From: Dipteris shenzhenensis
Taxonomy: Eukaryota > Polypodiophyta > Polypodiopsida > Gleicheniales
Assembly (NCBI GenBank): GCA_047967505.1
Contig: CM106540.1
DNA: 64,000 nucleotides
Direction: 5' to 3' (one strand)
Part shown: positions 45,367 to 57,507 of the stretch, in pieces
How positions within the stretch are numbered: the first letter of the stretch is position 1
Layout: every line of letters begins with the position of its first letter
Notes under the pieces: generated by a model
The model's database searches: none
Told to the model about the DNA's origin: nothing
Seen by the model: only the letters and a program-made list of their open reading frames with translations
Position numbers and translations under genes: made by a program

Positions 45367-46047
45367 CTAGTCCGTTATCAAAACAGCAATCTTAGCATCA
45401 TCTTGGATGAATCTCCTATAGAATCCTGACAAACCTAAGAATATATGTAATTCTTCTAGATTTGTAGGATGTGGCCATTCCAATATGGCCCTTACTTTGT
45501 CAGGGTCCATATGAACGCCTTCTTGGGATTTTATATGTCCCAAGTATTTCACTTCTTTTGCAAAGTCTTGCCACTTTTGCAAGAACATATTAATCACATC
45601 TTTGTTACGCTCCTTTTCTTCCCCAATGAAAATTGTCGGTTTCAAGTCCCTAAGGATATTAGAGGTTTCCCTAAGTCGAGAGGTGGACCTCTCAACTTGA
45701 TTGGGAGGAATTGGTGATTTTTTGGTAATAGTTACCGATTGAGAATCGGCTAACTTAGTTATGGCTTCAGTTGGGGTTTTCAATGTATCATTGATAACTC
45801 CTAGTTGTGTTTCTATATTTTGCGTTTGAGTTTCAAGTTTAGTGAATTTTGTATACGGAATTCCATAATCACCGTAGTCTATGTCCTCCATTTCCACGTT
45901 ATCCTCTTGAGTTTCAATTTGTACCTCCTCATGTGTTTCCTCTCCAACTATCACTTTTCCTTTTGTAGCTCTTTCCTCGGCCTCTCTAACCATATCATCT
46001 GGAGTTGTCATTTTAAAGACGTGTATTTTCCAAAAATAATAAAGCAA
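45367..46047 (-). pseudogene. Gag N-terminus fused in frame to RT C-terminal part
   Basis: A 226-residue open frame; a plausible start is the internal MTTPDDMVREAEE (46011). Residues 1-165 look like chromovirus gag: acidic N-terminus, KFTKLETQTQNIETQLGVIN coiled-coil-like stretch, then VINMFLQKWQD, the capsid helix start. With no stop it continues into EVKYLGHIKSQEGVHMDP, then KVRAILEWPHPTNLEELHIF and GLSGFYRRFI, which is the RT thumb/connection. The joint lies around FLQKWQD/FAKEV (about 45570). Capsid remainder, zinc knuckle, protease and the RT fingers and palm (YxDD) are all gone, roughly 2 kb by comparison with full-length relatives. Confidence 0.9.
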
Positions 46048-47046
46048 AATGCTTTATGTCAAAGAGAAAAAATATGTTGCCCACTTCCTTGATATTTGTT
46101 CGAGGTTTTGGATATATCTTCGAAGTCGATGTGCTTTTCTTTGATTGTTGATCTCGCCTTCACTTTCCTTGAACTCGATCCCCAAAATCTTCTTTTAATT
46201 CCAGCCCCTTCCGCTTTCTTCTATCTCAAAATCCTCGTTTCGATCTTTGATCTTAATTCTTCTTCTTTAAATTTGGTGAGGCTAAGAAGGATTAGGACAC
46301 CTTGGGACCTTGGAAAGCTTAGAATGTAGAGAGGATGTAAAGAGGGGTTAAAAAAGAGGGGATGATATGGCTTTTTCTAAAGGTCAAAAGATCTTAGATG
46401 ATGTGGCACGGCTTCCAATTTTGTATGTTAAGTTGCTATAGTGCTACCTCACCTCGCGTGGCTTGTGGTTTTCTATGCCCTTGACCCAATTCAGCAACAC
46501 ACATTGCCATCTCCAAACAGTCACGTAGCTCATGCTTCACTATGCATGTACCAAGTCACTCCAATCTCCCTTGACTGTGGCTTTATCAAAGCACCCAAGA
46601 TACACTTCACAAAGCGTGCAGACACCCAATAAGACTGTGACATCAGACTCAGAAGTACTTCAGTGCAGCCTCAAATTTGAAGCGCAACCCTCAGAGGCTT
46701 AGACTTAGTACTTTAGCTCAGCGCTATGTGAATTTCAAAGATAGGTGACATGAATTAAGAAGCTTGCTCTCACGCTGATTTGCAGGCTGCTGCAGTTTGA
46801 CGATGAGCTCTTAGCCTCTTTTTGCTTCTAGGCCGAATTTCGATTTACTAAGCACGTCCCACGAGTCATGACACAATCAATTCGATTCAATTGACGTTAA
46901 GTGTATCGGAAGCTAGTTGCCACAAACTCGATTCTGTCATTGCAATGTACCGTGAAACTGTCACGTACTAGCCTCATAGAGTCGTACTAGATTCTATGCA
47001 TATATGACCTGAGACCCCATGCATGTTCGTCCCTTTCTCGTTAGCA
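46048..47046 (-). other. Long leader of the chromovirus
   Basis: About 1 kb between primer site and gag, with no coding signal. Unusually long for a Ty3 leader. Confidence 0.6.
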
Positions 47047-47058
47047 GCTCTGATACCA
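47047..47058 (-). other. Primer binding site (initiator tRNA-Met)
   Basis: Minus strand TGGTATCAGAGC, the exact plant consensus, one base from the LTR end. Confidence 0.95.
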
Positions 47059-47059
47059 A

Positions 47060-47427
47060 TGTTATAGTCTTTCCAACATAGACTACTTTTCTGCTAATTC
47101 TTCCCAGCCACGGTTTCCAGTGATCTCCTTTCTCGTGAGTCTTGTTTCCTTTCACATCACCTTGGAGATCTCTCTTTGGAAACCTCCCCCTAGCCCAATG
47201 CTTGCAAAGTGGCCTCCTCCCTTGGTGCCAAGTGTCCCACAAGGGACCTTACCCTTCTAGCCCTTTGATGGGCTCCCCTTTGCTCCTCTTAACTTATGTC
47301 TAGGCCTAGGCGTAACCCTAGACCCAAACCCTCTAGGCCTCATAGTATGCAAGCACCGTCAAGCCCTCTAGTTTCCCACCTAACCACAATCACACCACAT
47401 GGTTTCGGAATTATGGCTGACATAACA
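47060..47427 (-). repeat. 5' LTR of the chromovirus
   Basis: 368 bp, about 92% identical to 42969-43336 by eye. Followed by target duplication GTAAG at 47428. Confidence 0.95.
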
Positions 47428-47432
47428 GTAAG

Positions 47433-48095
47433 TTTGAGGTCGGGGAAATCATCGATATTAATGTCGGTATGACCATCATTATATTTGTTAGTATATACGT
47501 CTATACTGAATACCCATACCAACACTTATACGTAATATATACTTACTCTATGATAATAGATATCGATTAACATTTCGACATCTCTACCAACTTTGGCATT
47601 CCCTGACGGAATCATCAAAAGTTGTTTGCAACCAAAATTATTTCCACCTGCAAGTTTGATCATTTTAAATATAAAAAATGCAAGAGTATGTACACCAAGT
47701 TTGAGATAAAAAGACTCATATATTCATGATGTGCTTAATATAAAATTGACATACTGCAAATATAAAAGTGGAACGACCAAGGATAAGAAGCCTTCTTGAT
47801 GGAAGAAGAATCAATTAGTAGTGTTTACATAAAAGGCTATATCTTTAGCCATGTCCATCATGCCAAATAAGTCTATCTCTAGTTATATGCTCAACTCACC
47901 TATATCATCAGAGTCTATATAACTACCTAAGACTTGTTCCTCTAATTTAACTTCTTCAATAGTATCAAATGATGCAAGATCTCCATCTTCTTCCCACTGT
48001 TGTGATCTCCACGTTCCTTTATTACAAACCTTCTTGTTGGTCCATGTCATGAATCTCTTCATCTTCTTGTATAGATCCATTGCATATTTTTCTTT
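47433..48095. other. No convincing gene; one short minus-strand frame
   Basis: The frame at 47883-48119 (minus, 78 residues, MKFFMCSIKEKYAMDLYKK) is Lys/Glu-rich with no motif. It crosses the start of repeat copy B and could be a small transposon remnant. Confidence 0.3.
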
Positions 48096-49452
48096 TATAG
48101 AACACATAAAAAACTTCAAAAGCTATACAAACAGAGACAAAATGCACTCCTCCAATATCCTATCAATTCCAACAATAAATAGTAACTCTCTCCTCTCATG
48201 CTACCATGATCTTCTCACACGTTCTGCTTTGGGTACCCTCATATTATAGTAATTTCCACAACCAGTTGTAATCTGTAATTGGATTCCCCTTTTAGAGCCA
48301 TAATTCCTTGCATATGTTATGGATGCGAATTGGAGTGTAAGTTACAACTGAAACCCACTACCCTTCACCGCCCCTCTCTATCATACATTCCATGATTCCT
48401 GCTTCCCCCTCTTTCATACACCCCCCTCCCACCCTTCTCAGAGTGCTATTAGAGCATGTTCTCATGCACCTAGGTGCTCGTTGTATAAGTCCCCTCCACC
48501 GGTGCCCACACAAATCCTTGGAGGCTCTGGGGTATTGGATCGGCCACCAATGCTTGAAGTTGACACACATGTCTCCCGCACTCCACCACTTAGGAATGGC
48601 CTCTAAGAGGGTTCAGCTGCCTTGGAAATTTTGTTCATCTCTCTTCATCCAAGGCTAGGTTCCCAACATGCAAATGATTGCTCATCTGCCCTTGCTCTCA
48701 CCCTGGGCACATGAGCAACCTTTGATAGTCTCTTCTTGCCAAGAATTGATGGCATTGCATGTGTGGCAAACTAAAAATACTAGCCGAAGTCCATAGAATG
48801 GCAATCTAGCGATCAGACTACACAGTCATGCCACGACAGAGATTATTCTTAACAAAAATGTGAGTGTTTCTAAGAATCTCCTTAGTTCCTGCTTGTATTA
48901 TCTTTTTGTTTTTTATAAAATTTTCTTTCTTTCTCCCAAAAAATACATTTATTATAACTGTTGAATTTCACTCATTGAGTTACAGATTGCCAACTCATGT
49001 TGGGAAGTTGGTCATGTGCTTGTTGTGAACCTAGCCCAAGGCCATCTCTAGACTCCTTTTGGGCCACCCAAACAAAGCCAGCTCGAACACTCTATGTACT
49101 CATGGGGTTGTCAATTTTGCCAACGTGCTTTTATAACACAAATATGAGCAATCTCTCAAGTGATGGTTATACGGTCTAACGATGGATTAGCATTGCTATA
49201 GTCCTAAATAAATGTCATTGTAATGAGGCTTTTGATGCACATAATATGAAAACTAAGATCTTTGTTAAGGAAGCTAGACACACATTTTAAGAATAGAAAG
49301 GGCAAAGGGGAAACATCTTTATAAATTTAGAAACATATTGATAATGCGAGAATGTTTGGACATGCTCAAGGCCACCATATATAGATTGAATTAAATTATC
49401 TTCGGTTGTTTTTAAGGGTAGTCAACTACTCTATTATCTAGGGTACTCCTTA

Positions 49453-49821
49453 GGCCGGTTCACAGACTAGGCCGATGGAAAACCTCGAGGTTTTGCAGAA
49501 GGACACTACTGCTGGTGTGGTGATTCACACCACCCAGTGGAAAAGCCATAAGAAACACGTGCGCTCTTTATTTCAATGATAGTTTATTGACTTTGTGGCT
49601 GAGGAGATGGGTGTACACCCCATGGCACAGGTTCAATACCCACCAATAAAGTTCTTTTGTAGGTCAAAATTTTCAAAAATCCATTGCTTGGGTGGCCTTC
49701 TTACATCAGACAACTTTTTTCCCTTCAAGCATTCGAGCCCGCGACTTTGATTGGTCAAAGTGGGACAATGCCCCTTCAACTTTCTTTTGGGAGGTCGTCC
49801 GTTGACCAAGTGAAACGGGCC
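49453..49821. mobile_element. Tourist/PIF-Harbinger-like MITE with TTA target duplication
   Basis: Terminal inverted repeats GGCC-GGTTCAC and, inverted, GGCCCGTTTCAC. TTA at 49450-49452 and 49822-49824. Copy A at 37607-37620 shows the matching uninterrupted site (CCTTTGTCATA against CCTT-AGTCATA here), so the insertion boundaries are supported by an empty site. No ORF, hence non-autonomous. TTA and GGCC termini are typical of PIF/Harbinger. Confidence 0.85.
49589..49660 (+). ncRNA. tRNA-like (SINE-head or pseudo-tRNA) sequence inside the MITE
   Basis: Acceptor-like GACTTTG pairs with TAAAGTT. Then the A-box TGGCTGAGGAG, a perfect 5-bp anticodon-type stem ATGGG/CCCAT with 7-nt loop TGTACAC, and a B-box GGTTCAATACC. 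The D stem and outer T stem do not pair well, and loop position 33 is G instead of T, so it is not a working tRNA. It may provide an RNA polymerase III promoter or be captured tRNA-derived sequence. Confidence 0.4.
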
Positions 49822-51689
49822 TTAGTCATACTTCCCCCCCCTTTCTTATTTTTCTTTTATCAAGCTTCACAATAACTTGCAATTAGTCACTTTCATATTT
49901 TGCTTTCATTAAGCTACTTGTGATTTCTCAAGTGTTTAGATCATTGTTGTAGAATTAAATAGTGCATTCCTAAATCTTAGTCAATGCAAGCAAATATTAT
50001 TGACCTTTGCAAAAGTTATTTTCTATATCATCTTCTTTTAAAGCATTTTGGCAACATAAAAATCACCCTTGAATTGACAAGCATAAGAGGATCTCCTTTC
50101 AACATGGGATTCTGAGCATGGATATTTCTATCAAATCTATGCTTACATATTAATATTAAAATCTTGGTGAAAGTTTATCGAGCTCGTTTTTTTTGTTTCA
50201 GAATATTAATAGGATGTAGTACACATATCTTTTCTTTATAATTTTGAAGTAAAAAATGTAAATCCTGGCGAAACTTTGCATTTTTTAAAGTAAATTTTCA
50301 AATCTTGGCTAATCTTTCCAAAAAAAAATCAATTTAAGCATGCAAACAAACGCTCGACACCAATATAAAAGTTTCACTTCTTAATGGAACTAACTTGAAA
50401 ACATCATCCATGATTCTGACTTCTTCTGCTACTTGTGTGTTTGGGGCCTAGGCAATTTTGAGAAAGAGACTAGAGATTAGAGGGTGAGTTTTACATCGAT
50501 GTTCCACGATTGAGTATCCTTTTTCTTGGGATTAGGAACTTGTTTCTATGCATGTACATTTGTGTGAAAGGGGGCTTACAAGTAGAGTTAGCTGGTTCCC
50601 GCGTAGTTACATGAGAGTGGAGCATTGATATCTAACAATAGGTTAGAGAGAGTGGAATGAAATTTGGGCTTTGAAATGAACGCTTAAATGGAAACTATCC
50701 AAACTTGATATATTTAATGAATGATTTTTGTGAATAGTTATATGTTGGGGGTCTTAATTTAGATTTCTTAGTCATCTTGTTATGAACAATATGAAGGAAA
50801 TGTTTTAATAGTATAGTGTAGCTTGAACTTACAATAGAAACTTAAATCAGTGGTAGGGCATTCTTGAACAAGGTGCTCCACCACAACCTAGCTTGAAGAA
50901 CTTTCCTCGTTGTAAGCTCCCCATTGAAGTGTCCTCTTGCGAGTCCCTTATGCAACTCGTTGCACACAACTTCTTGGTCTTGTCGGAGGATATCTCTATA
51001 GGATCTTGCTTATTGCCTTAGTGATACAACTGTCCTCCGATCAGGATAGACCTCCAAGCTCTTAGTGTGAGCTTCCTTTGCTTGTCTCAAGGCATGTCCA
51101 GATGGTCGTCAGAGTCCATCTTGGTGATCCACTTAGATATTTTGTTGAGTCGTTCTAGGGTCGGTTTGATAGGACGTCTCTTCAGTAAAAATCTGGTCAG
51201 TTAGGGTCTACAATGTTGTAGCCTGAAGGTTAGATCCAGAGTGTTGGATGATGTGGCCAATCTAGACCCAAGGGTTAGTCTAGGTGAGGTTAGGCCTAGG
51301 TTAATTTTTGTGTGCCATGTGGCAATACCATGAAGTAAAACACAAACTTGCTCAAGGAGAGCATTGGGTGGATGGTTGTGTCCTTGGGGTGGATGGCAAG
51401 ACGTCCTGGGTTCAAAACACACTTGTGTGCAACTATATGAAACGGCTTCAAACAAATTTTTATCATGTTTTTGTCTTTTGTTAAAATTTAATGCCTTGCA
51501 ACACCGTACCAATGCATTTTGTCATGACCATAATGTTGTTCCTTTTCCATTGTTGAGCTTGTGCATCTGCAACACCGGTCCTTGCCTACTACTAGCCTAT
51601 ACTAAACTTTGCTATACTATTAACTAACTAGTGCTATGCAACTAACTATTTTATTATACTAACTACTAATCAACATTCCATTGCATGGT

Positions 51690-51740
51690 GTGCACGTGCG
51701 TGCACGTGCGTGTGTGCATGTGTGTGTGTGTGTGTGTGTT
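51690..51740. repeat. GT/GC-alternating microsatellite
   Basis: TGTGCACGTGCGTGCACGTG followed by (GT)n. At this point copy B is interrupted relative to copy A. Confidence 0.85.
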
Positions 51741-52670
51741 GGTTGGACAAAAAGCACATGTGCTACTCTTCCATTAACTCAAATGATAGGACACATTTAC
51801 CTTACCTACCACAAATGCCATAATCGACACTAAATCTAAACAAGCACTAAAAGGTCTAAAATGCATCTAACCAAAATTCCTAATAATCTTAAAAATTGAC
51901 TCGAGATAGGAAGTATAACTATCCGTCACACCAACAACGTACAAAACAATTGAGACAAAAAATCAAAATTCCTTCATCATTAATTACAAGCAAGTGAAGC
52001 ATCTCTAGAATTAGGATTTAAAATATATATATATATCATTATAGAAGAAGCGAGAATGCAACTAGCCTTGTCATTCCCACTTAATACCTCCATACACTAA
52101 TCGCAAAGAAACCAAAAGGGTAAAAATGACTTCAGTAATCCATTATTAAAAAAAAAAACTGACCCACAGCCTATCATAAGATCGTAGAATGGCATAGTAA
52201 TATGTTAATGACATATGTTTCCCCCCCCCCCAAAAAAAATGAGGGTTTGTATTGATATATCAAATGATTATATACATATGGGGAGAGCTATAAGTTGAAG
52301 AAATTTCTCAGAGGGAAGTCTACTACCATACAAAAATCCTATGATCATTAAAAACGAAAAATACTTGACTGGAAACAATAGAAACAGGTGAAGAGGGAAA
52401 AACACGACCAACAGAGCAGAAGGATCCGAAAAAGTAGGGGCCACACCAAAATGATTACAATAGTCACCCCGACTTTTATTAATAGAAGAGATTTCAGCAA
52501 GAATAGTAACATGAAACGAGATCTTTGCTTTAGATAGGTTCATCTTTAAGTTCAGAAGTGGGGATAAGAAGGGCTGAAGGAGAGGCAGTAGGATTGCACA
52601 ATTGCTCCATGAATTCTTTTGCAGATAGTGATTCTCAACCGACCTTATCAGAAACACTGGAAGGGTCCAC
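51741..52670. other. Left part of the 3-kb insertion, no gene recognised
   Basis: Holds a C12 run with adjoining A-run (52219-52238) and a short (AT)n. It may be the 3' non-coding end of the minus-strand LINE, but no poly(A)-type tail was found. Confidence 0.4.
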
Positions 52671-54330
52671 TCATGAGGTAGGCCTCTTGAAGGGACGGGT
52701 GATAAGGGGAGTGACCTGTGGGGAAACCACAAGTGCCGAGGGGGGGTGGACGGCGGCTGGGCCCACAGAAGAAATAGGTACTACCGAGAGGGGGGTGGAT
52801 GATGGTTGGGCCCCATGGCCAACCTTTTGGGCTCGGACGGCCGTCCAGATAACCTGATGGAGGATAAGCCATAGAAGATGCGAGTGTTTCTCCACAACGC
52901 TGTAGTCCCAGACCTTGGCGAACCTTTGAGACCATGTTCTCTCATCATCTCTCCTGAACCACATTTTGTTGAGTCTGGCGATCAGATCATCCATTCCTTC
53001 ATGAATAAGAGGGACCGGTGTTAAATTCTGTTGGCCCACCCATCTGAATTCTCTCGTAGTAGTAGAAAGTAGTTGCCCGCCTAGCCATGGGAGGTTTTCT
53101 CTAGTTCAAAGTCTCTAGTGTTCCTTGACTAACAGTGGGTCAAATCTAGTTAATCTATACGTGTTCAAGAAAGAGTTATCGTGCCACTTACCTTGACCAC
53201 GGTCCCATAAATCTTCCCAAATCTTGATCCCTCTCTTACTTAGACTGATTGCTGGTTTACATTGATCTTCTCTTAGCAGGTTAGAGCTGAAAAGATTCGA
53301 GAACCAGATTGAGTCTTGATTGCAAAAAGTACCTGTTTTTCTAGAGAACCCCTTCCACTTAATAAATGGTCGCACAATTTCCCAAGCTCTTTACATGCGC
53401 TTCCACAATTCTGAACCTTTCGCAACACAGATTTCTTGCCCAAAAATAAGAGAGCCTATAGGTATATCTTTCCAATGTCTGCATCGGTCTAGTTTGACTT
53501 TCCCTAAGGTTTTTAAAAATAAGGGTAGCCCACACTGATTCAGGATTTTGATACGCTTTTAGAATCCATTGAGCCATAAACTGTACTGAGGATTTTTCAA
53601 TATCAACCCCCCCTAGTCCACCTTCAATCTTAGGAAGAGTACAAAAGTTCCATCTTACCTTAGAGCATTTATTCTGATCTAGGGAGCCCCCCCACAGGAA
53701 AGTTCGGAAAAGTTTTTTGATTTGATTAAAATGTTTTCTTGATGGAAACCAGCAAGCTATTAAATACAAAGTGGAAGGGTAAATGTAGTGGTTTAATACA
53801 AATTTTCTCCTGGCTACTGGTGAGGGCTGGTTGAAGGCCTTGCCACCTATTGATTTTGTCCCTAAGCTTTTCTATGACCCAATCCCATCTATCTTTGCTT
53901 GTAAATCTGAAACCCATTGGAATCTCGAGAAGACAAAAAATCTCTCCCTCCTTGAGCATCTTACATCCTTTGTCAATGAGGATTTGGGGGGGAGCAGCTT
54001 TAGTATCGAAAACCCCTATTTTTTCATTGTTGATTTTTGATCCCAAGGCTGTACAGAAGATGTCCAAGCATTTTAGGATGCTTTCAATTGATCTGACGTC
54101 ATTGCCCGCAGTGAGGTTTGTGTCATCTGCAAATTGTTGACAAACTATCTGAGCCTCGTTGCCAACCTAAATCCCTCTGATATTCCTAATGTCTTCTCCA
54201 TCCTTGATAAGCCAACCTAGGGCATCCACCGCAATGGAAAAAAGGAGTGGAGCTAAAGGACAACCCTGTCTAATATATATTCTAAGGGAGAAAGAGGGGG
54301 AGATTGATCCATTCACTAGGTTTGAGGTCA
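52671..54330 (-). pseudogene. LINE ORF2 fragment, RT palm to zf-RVT region
   Basis: On the minus strand. RQGCPLAPLLFSIAVDALGWLI (about 54275-54210), an in-frame TAG, QQFADDTNLTAG with an intact FADD catalytic box (54122-54133), then MDIFCTALGSKINNEK and GFRFTSKDRWDWVIEKLRDK (53726-54067). Next IKKLFRTFLWGG and KVRWNFCTLPKIEGGLGG (53359-53769), then a zf-RVT-like tail ending WFRRDDERTWSQRF and LLWLILHQVIW (52671-53039). At least three frameshifts. RT fingers and endonuclease are absent, so it is 5' truncated, as usual for LINE insertions. Confidence 0.85.
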
Positions 54331-55335
54331 TTTGTTAAGCCCTGGATGTTGATACTCAGGAAGGAGAAGTTTTCTCTCATCATTGGAAAGTGTTTTTATT
54401 TCTCTTCTTCTTGAAGCTGACTGGGCTGTTTTGGGGAGATAATGCAAAACCTCTAGACATCCTTCTTTTCTCTCTCTCAATTGAGCTGATTATTTGTGGA
54501 ATACGAAAATTGTTCATAATGGATTCATGTGAAAATTATCTGTCATTCACGTAGTAAGCATAGTTCATTGAACTTGTAAAATTTCATAGGGTGGAGTCTG
54601 ATACTTCACACCCCATGAGACACATTCAGTTGTTGTATTTTGTAGTTGCATTGCAGTCTCAATGTTTTTTTTGCATACCATTTTGAAGTTAGTATTATCC
54701 TAGTATGCCTTTTCAATTTTAATTTTGGCTTTTGTGTGTGTGTGTGAGTGTGTGTACATTCCTTCATTTTCCCATTAAGAATTCGTATTCTATGCAACTA
54801 CAAAGTAACTTTCAAAACAATTTCATGTACTAATTGGAAATAATTTCCCACTATCAAACCAAAATGGAATCCATCAACAAGTTTAACTCACTCCACTATC
54901 TAGCTTTTCATTCCATCGATGAGCATTTTCATTTTCATAACAACTTCCATTCCCAATCTTAATAGAAAATATACAAAAGACTAATGAAGCAACCAAAATG
55001 TTAAACTGACTAGCAAAACAGTTCACCATGTAGTCACCCTAGGAATCACATTGCCAAACGGACAACAAGTCCACTAGCTAGTCATCGCTCCCACTTCGGC
55101 CTTCTATCACTTCCTCTGATTTCACCACTCAATCACCCCTCATGAAACTCCTTTTGATTTTGTACTACTTTGACTGGGATGTCATTGCTCACACCTCAAG
55201 TAGGAACCTGAGAGTCAAACCTCCTTTTGTAATGTGGCTATTCTAGGACCTCAAGTAAGTAGCCACATGAGAAAGTCAAATCTCCTCTTACCATGTGTTT
55301 ATTGTGGGACCTAACCCAAGGTCTATTAGCTACCC

Positions 55336-55486
55336 ATCATTAGTTAACTAAACCCAAATTATATATAGTCACACACAAGTATAACATCGTTGACTAACCC
55401 CAGGTTAACCATAGTCACACACAAGTATAACATAGTTGACTAACCCCAAGTTAACTATAGTCACACACAAGTATAACATAGAGTTA
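55336..55486. repeat. ~52-bp tandem repeat, three units
   Basis: Each unit has GTTRACTAANCCCA followed by ATAGTCACACACAAGTATAA. Units start near 55336, 55389 and 55440; the last two are nearly identical. Confidence 0.9.
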
Positions 55487-56540
55487 GGAAAAATCTCCAA
55501 ACTCCTTGCTAAGAGGCTGAATTGAAGAGCTGCAAAATCAATGGTGCTCCCCTCAATGAGATCTTGGACATTATCATATTCTCAAACATTGGAATGATGT
55601 CTATATCGGACATTAAAAATATATCATACTACCAATATTGATCTGACACTATCCTAAGAAGAGTATACCTCCAGAAGGACATATCTCCTCATTGATAACT
55701 CAAATCCGTCTGATCCAAACATAAAAATTCTTAGCATAGCATGCTCTACAAACTTGCAATATCCAATCCACCAATTAAAAATTGGAACGGGCCAAAAAGT
55801 AATCATGGTCCCTGAAACCATCAATGTTACCATTAAGCCACCCTTCAATTGGTGCATAAAAAGTGGCTCATTCAGGCATGTTGGAACCCCTTCACACATA
55901 ATCACATGATCACCAAACTAACTTGATCAATGCCACATCATGTTAATAGGGAAAAAACCATCAAATAATGGAATATAAAATCAACCCACACCTCAAAACA
56001 AAGTCAATGGACTCTCTCATGTGTGTGCAAGTGCATTAGGTGTATGTGCATGGATGGCTCCATGGAGTGAGTGTAAGTGATGAAATATGCATGGCTTTTT
56101 ATAAGTGTGTACATGTTATAACACAAGTAATCCATTAAGGTAGATTGGGACCCTCATGAAGATAAATCACCATGAAAACTATCCATCAATCTCACATCAT
56201 TCATAGCAATGTCTCAATCGCTCATAAGCATGGTCTCCACAAAACAACTATCTGAAGTTTGCTCTACCAATCCAAACCCACAAACATAAGCTTAGGGACC
56301 TAATAAATACACCAACAGATACATAGGCACCTAATAAATAAACCCACAAATCATGTGCCTTAGTGCCCAATTTAAGATAAATATATGCATACCACCCATG
56401 CTCGAAGCAAACATTTAACAAAACATATTACATCCCAAGATACTAGCACTTTATCTTTGTGACACTTCTTTGAACACTTTTAGCACTTAACACCACCGCT
56501 GTGGGGTAGGACCTAGTGTCACTTTTTGCCCTTGTTAGCA

Positions 56541-56675
56541 CTTTCTTACACTTTTGACCTGGTGCCTCGTATGCAGGGGACGATATGAGCACCTCGCATA
56601 GTGCTATCATAGTTAGAACTTTCTAACAATTTTGACCTGAAACTCCTCGTATACAGGGGATAATACGAGCACCTC
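56541..56675. repeat. 80-bp direct repeat containing a small inverted repeat
   Basis: CCTCGTATRCAGGGGAYRAT then AYGAGCACCTC occurs at 56565 and 56645. CTCGTAT pairs with ATACGAG in the second copy (one wobble in the first), leaving a 10-nt loop. Confidence 0.75.
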
Positions 56676-57087
56676 ATAATTGAACATAACCATCTTCATA
56701 GCAACTTCTTTCAAGGCACTCGGAGAGAGAACTCCACTTGGCGGTGAGCTCAATCGAGCACAGCATATGACAGTGGACAAGGAACTCAATCTAGTGGTAA
56801 GCTCTAGCACACTAACACATGCTCTCAATGATCTCATTGAGTTCTCCTTCACCAGTGCTGAAGGTTGTGCTCAATTACAAGAGGCTCATCACCAAGTTGA
56901 GCTCTCTCCCAATGCCTGATGGAACAACGATGACCCATTTCCCTTGGCTCCCCATCCTACAACTCCCTTGGTCATGGCTATGTCTAGTGGAGTGTTGCAA
57001 GATGGAGAGCCAAGGCAAACAATGGATCCCATGACTTGGGCAGCATTATGAAGGGGCATCGAGGTTGCAATAGAACATTCATCACAG

Positions 57088-57470
57088 GGCGGTCATATAC
57101 ATCATCATCTAGCCATGACATGCGATTAGATGGTTGCCTTGGGAGAATTTCGTGGTCATCGAAGCCAAGATCATAATAATTCAATGGGGTGAGGGGGGAG
57201 GAGTGGTGGATGCACCTAGCTTACTAGCCTATCGTAGGCGGTCATATACATCATTGTCTAGCCATGGCGTACGATTAGATCATTGCCATGGGAGAATTTT
57301 GGTCATTGGAGACAAGGTCATATAATTCAATGGGATGAGGGGAGAGAAGCGGTGGCACATGCACCTAACTTGCTGCTAGCCCAAGGCGATCATATACATC
57401 ATCATCTAGCCATGACGTGCGATTAGATGGTTGCCATGGGAAAATTTCTTGGTCATAGAAAATTGTAACA
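57088..57470. repeat. ~148-bp tandem repeat, three units
   Basis: GCGRTCATATACATCATYRT starts at 57088, 57237 and 57384. Each contains TAGCCATGRCGT, GATTAGATNRTTGCC and GGGAAAATTT-like words. Diverged. Confidence 0.9.
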
Positions 57471-57507
57471 GTGTGATACATTCTTATAGCCCCCATCTCT
57501 AGCTTAA

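Larger units (their letters stand above)
42969..47427 (-). mobile_element. Complete Ty3/gypsy chromovirus with internal deletion
   Basis: 4459 bp with 368-bp LTRs at both ends, both TG...CA, flanked by the 5-bp target duplication GTAAG (42964-42968 and 47428-47432). The primer site lies next to the right LTR and the polypurine tract next to the left LTR, so the element reads on the minus strand. I count about 29 differences between LTRs (about 8%), so the insertion is not recent. Coding order: truncated gag fused to RT C-terminus, RNase H, integrase, chromodomain. The rest of gag, the protease and the RT catalytic core are missing. It sits between copies A and B of the unclassified repeat. 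Confidence 0.95.
48096..54984. repeat. Unclassified dispersed repeat, copy B, with nested insertions
   Basis: Same family and orientation as 36476-40047. It starts near AGAACACATAAAAAA and ends near AAATATACAAAAGAC. Interrupted by a 369-bp MITE (49453-49821) and by about 3 kb of LINE-containing sequence at the GT repeat (about 51740-54735). The matching sequence resumes after each insertion. Confidence 0.75.
54985..57087. other. No supported gene; two short repeat clusters
   Basis: Frames up to 95 residues show no domain. Repeats at 55336-55486 and 56541-56675 are listed separately. Confidence 0.4.

Noticed and set aside
52558-52857. Plus-strand 99-codon frame
   Set aside because: Opposite strand of the LINE C-terminal region.
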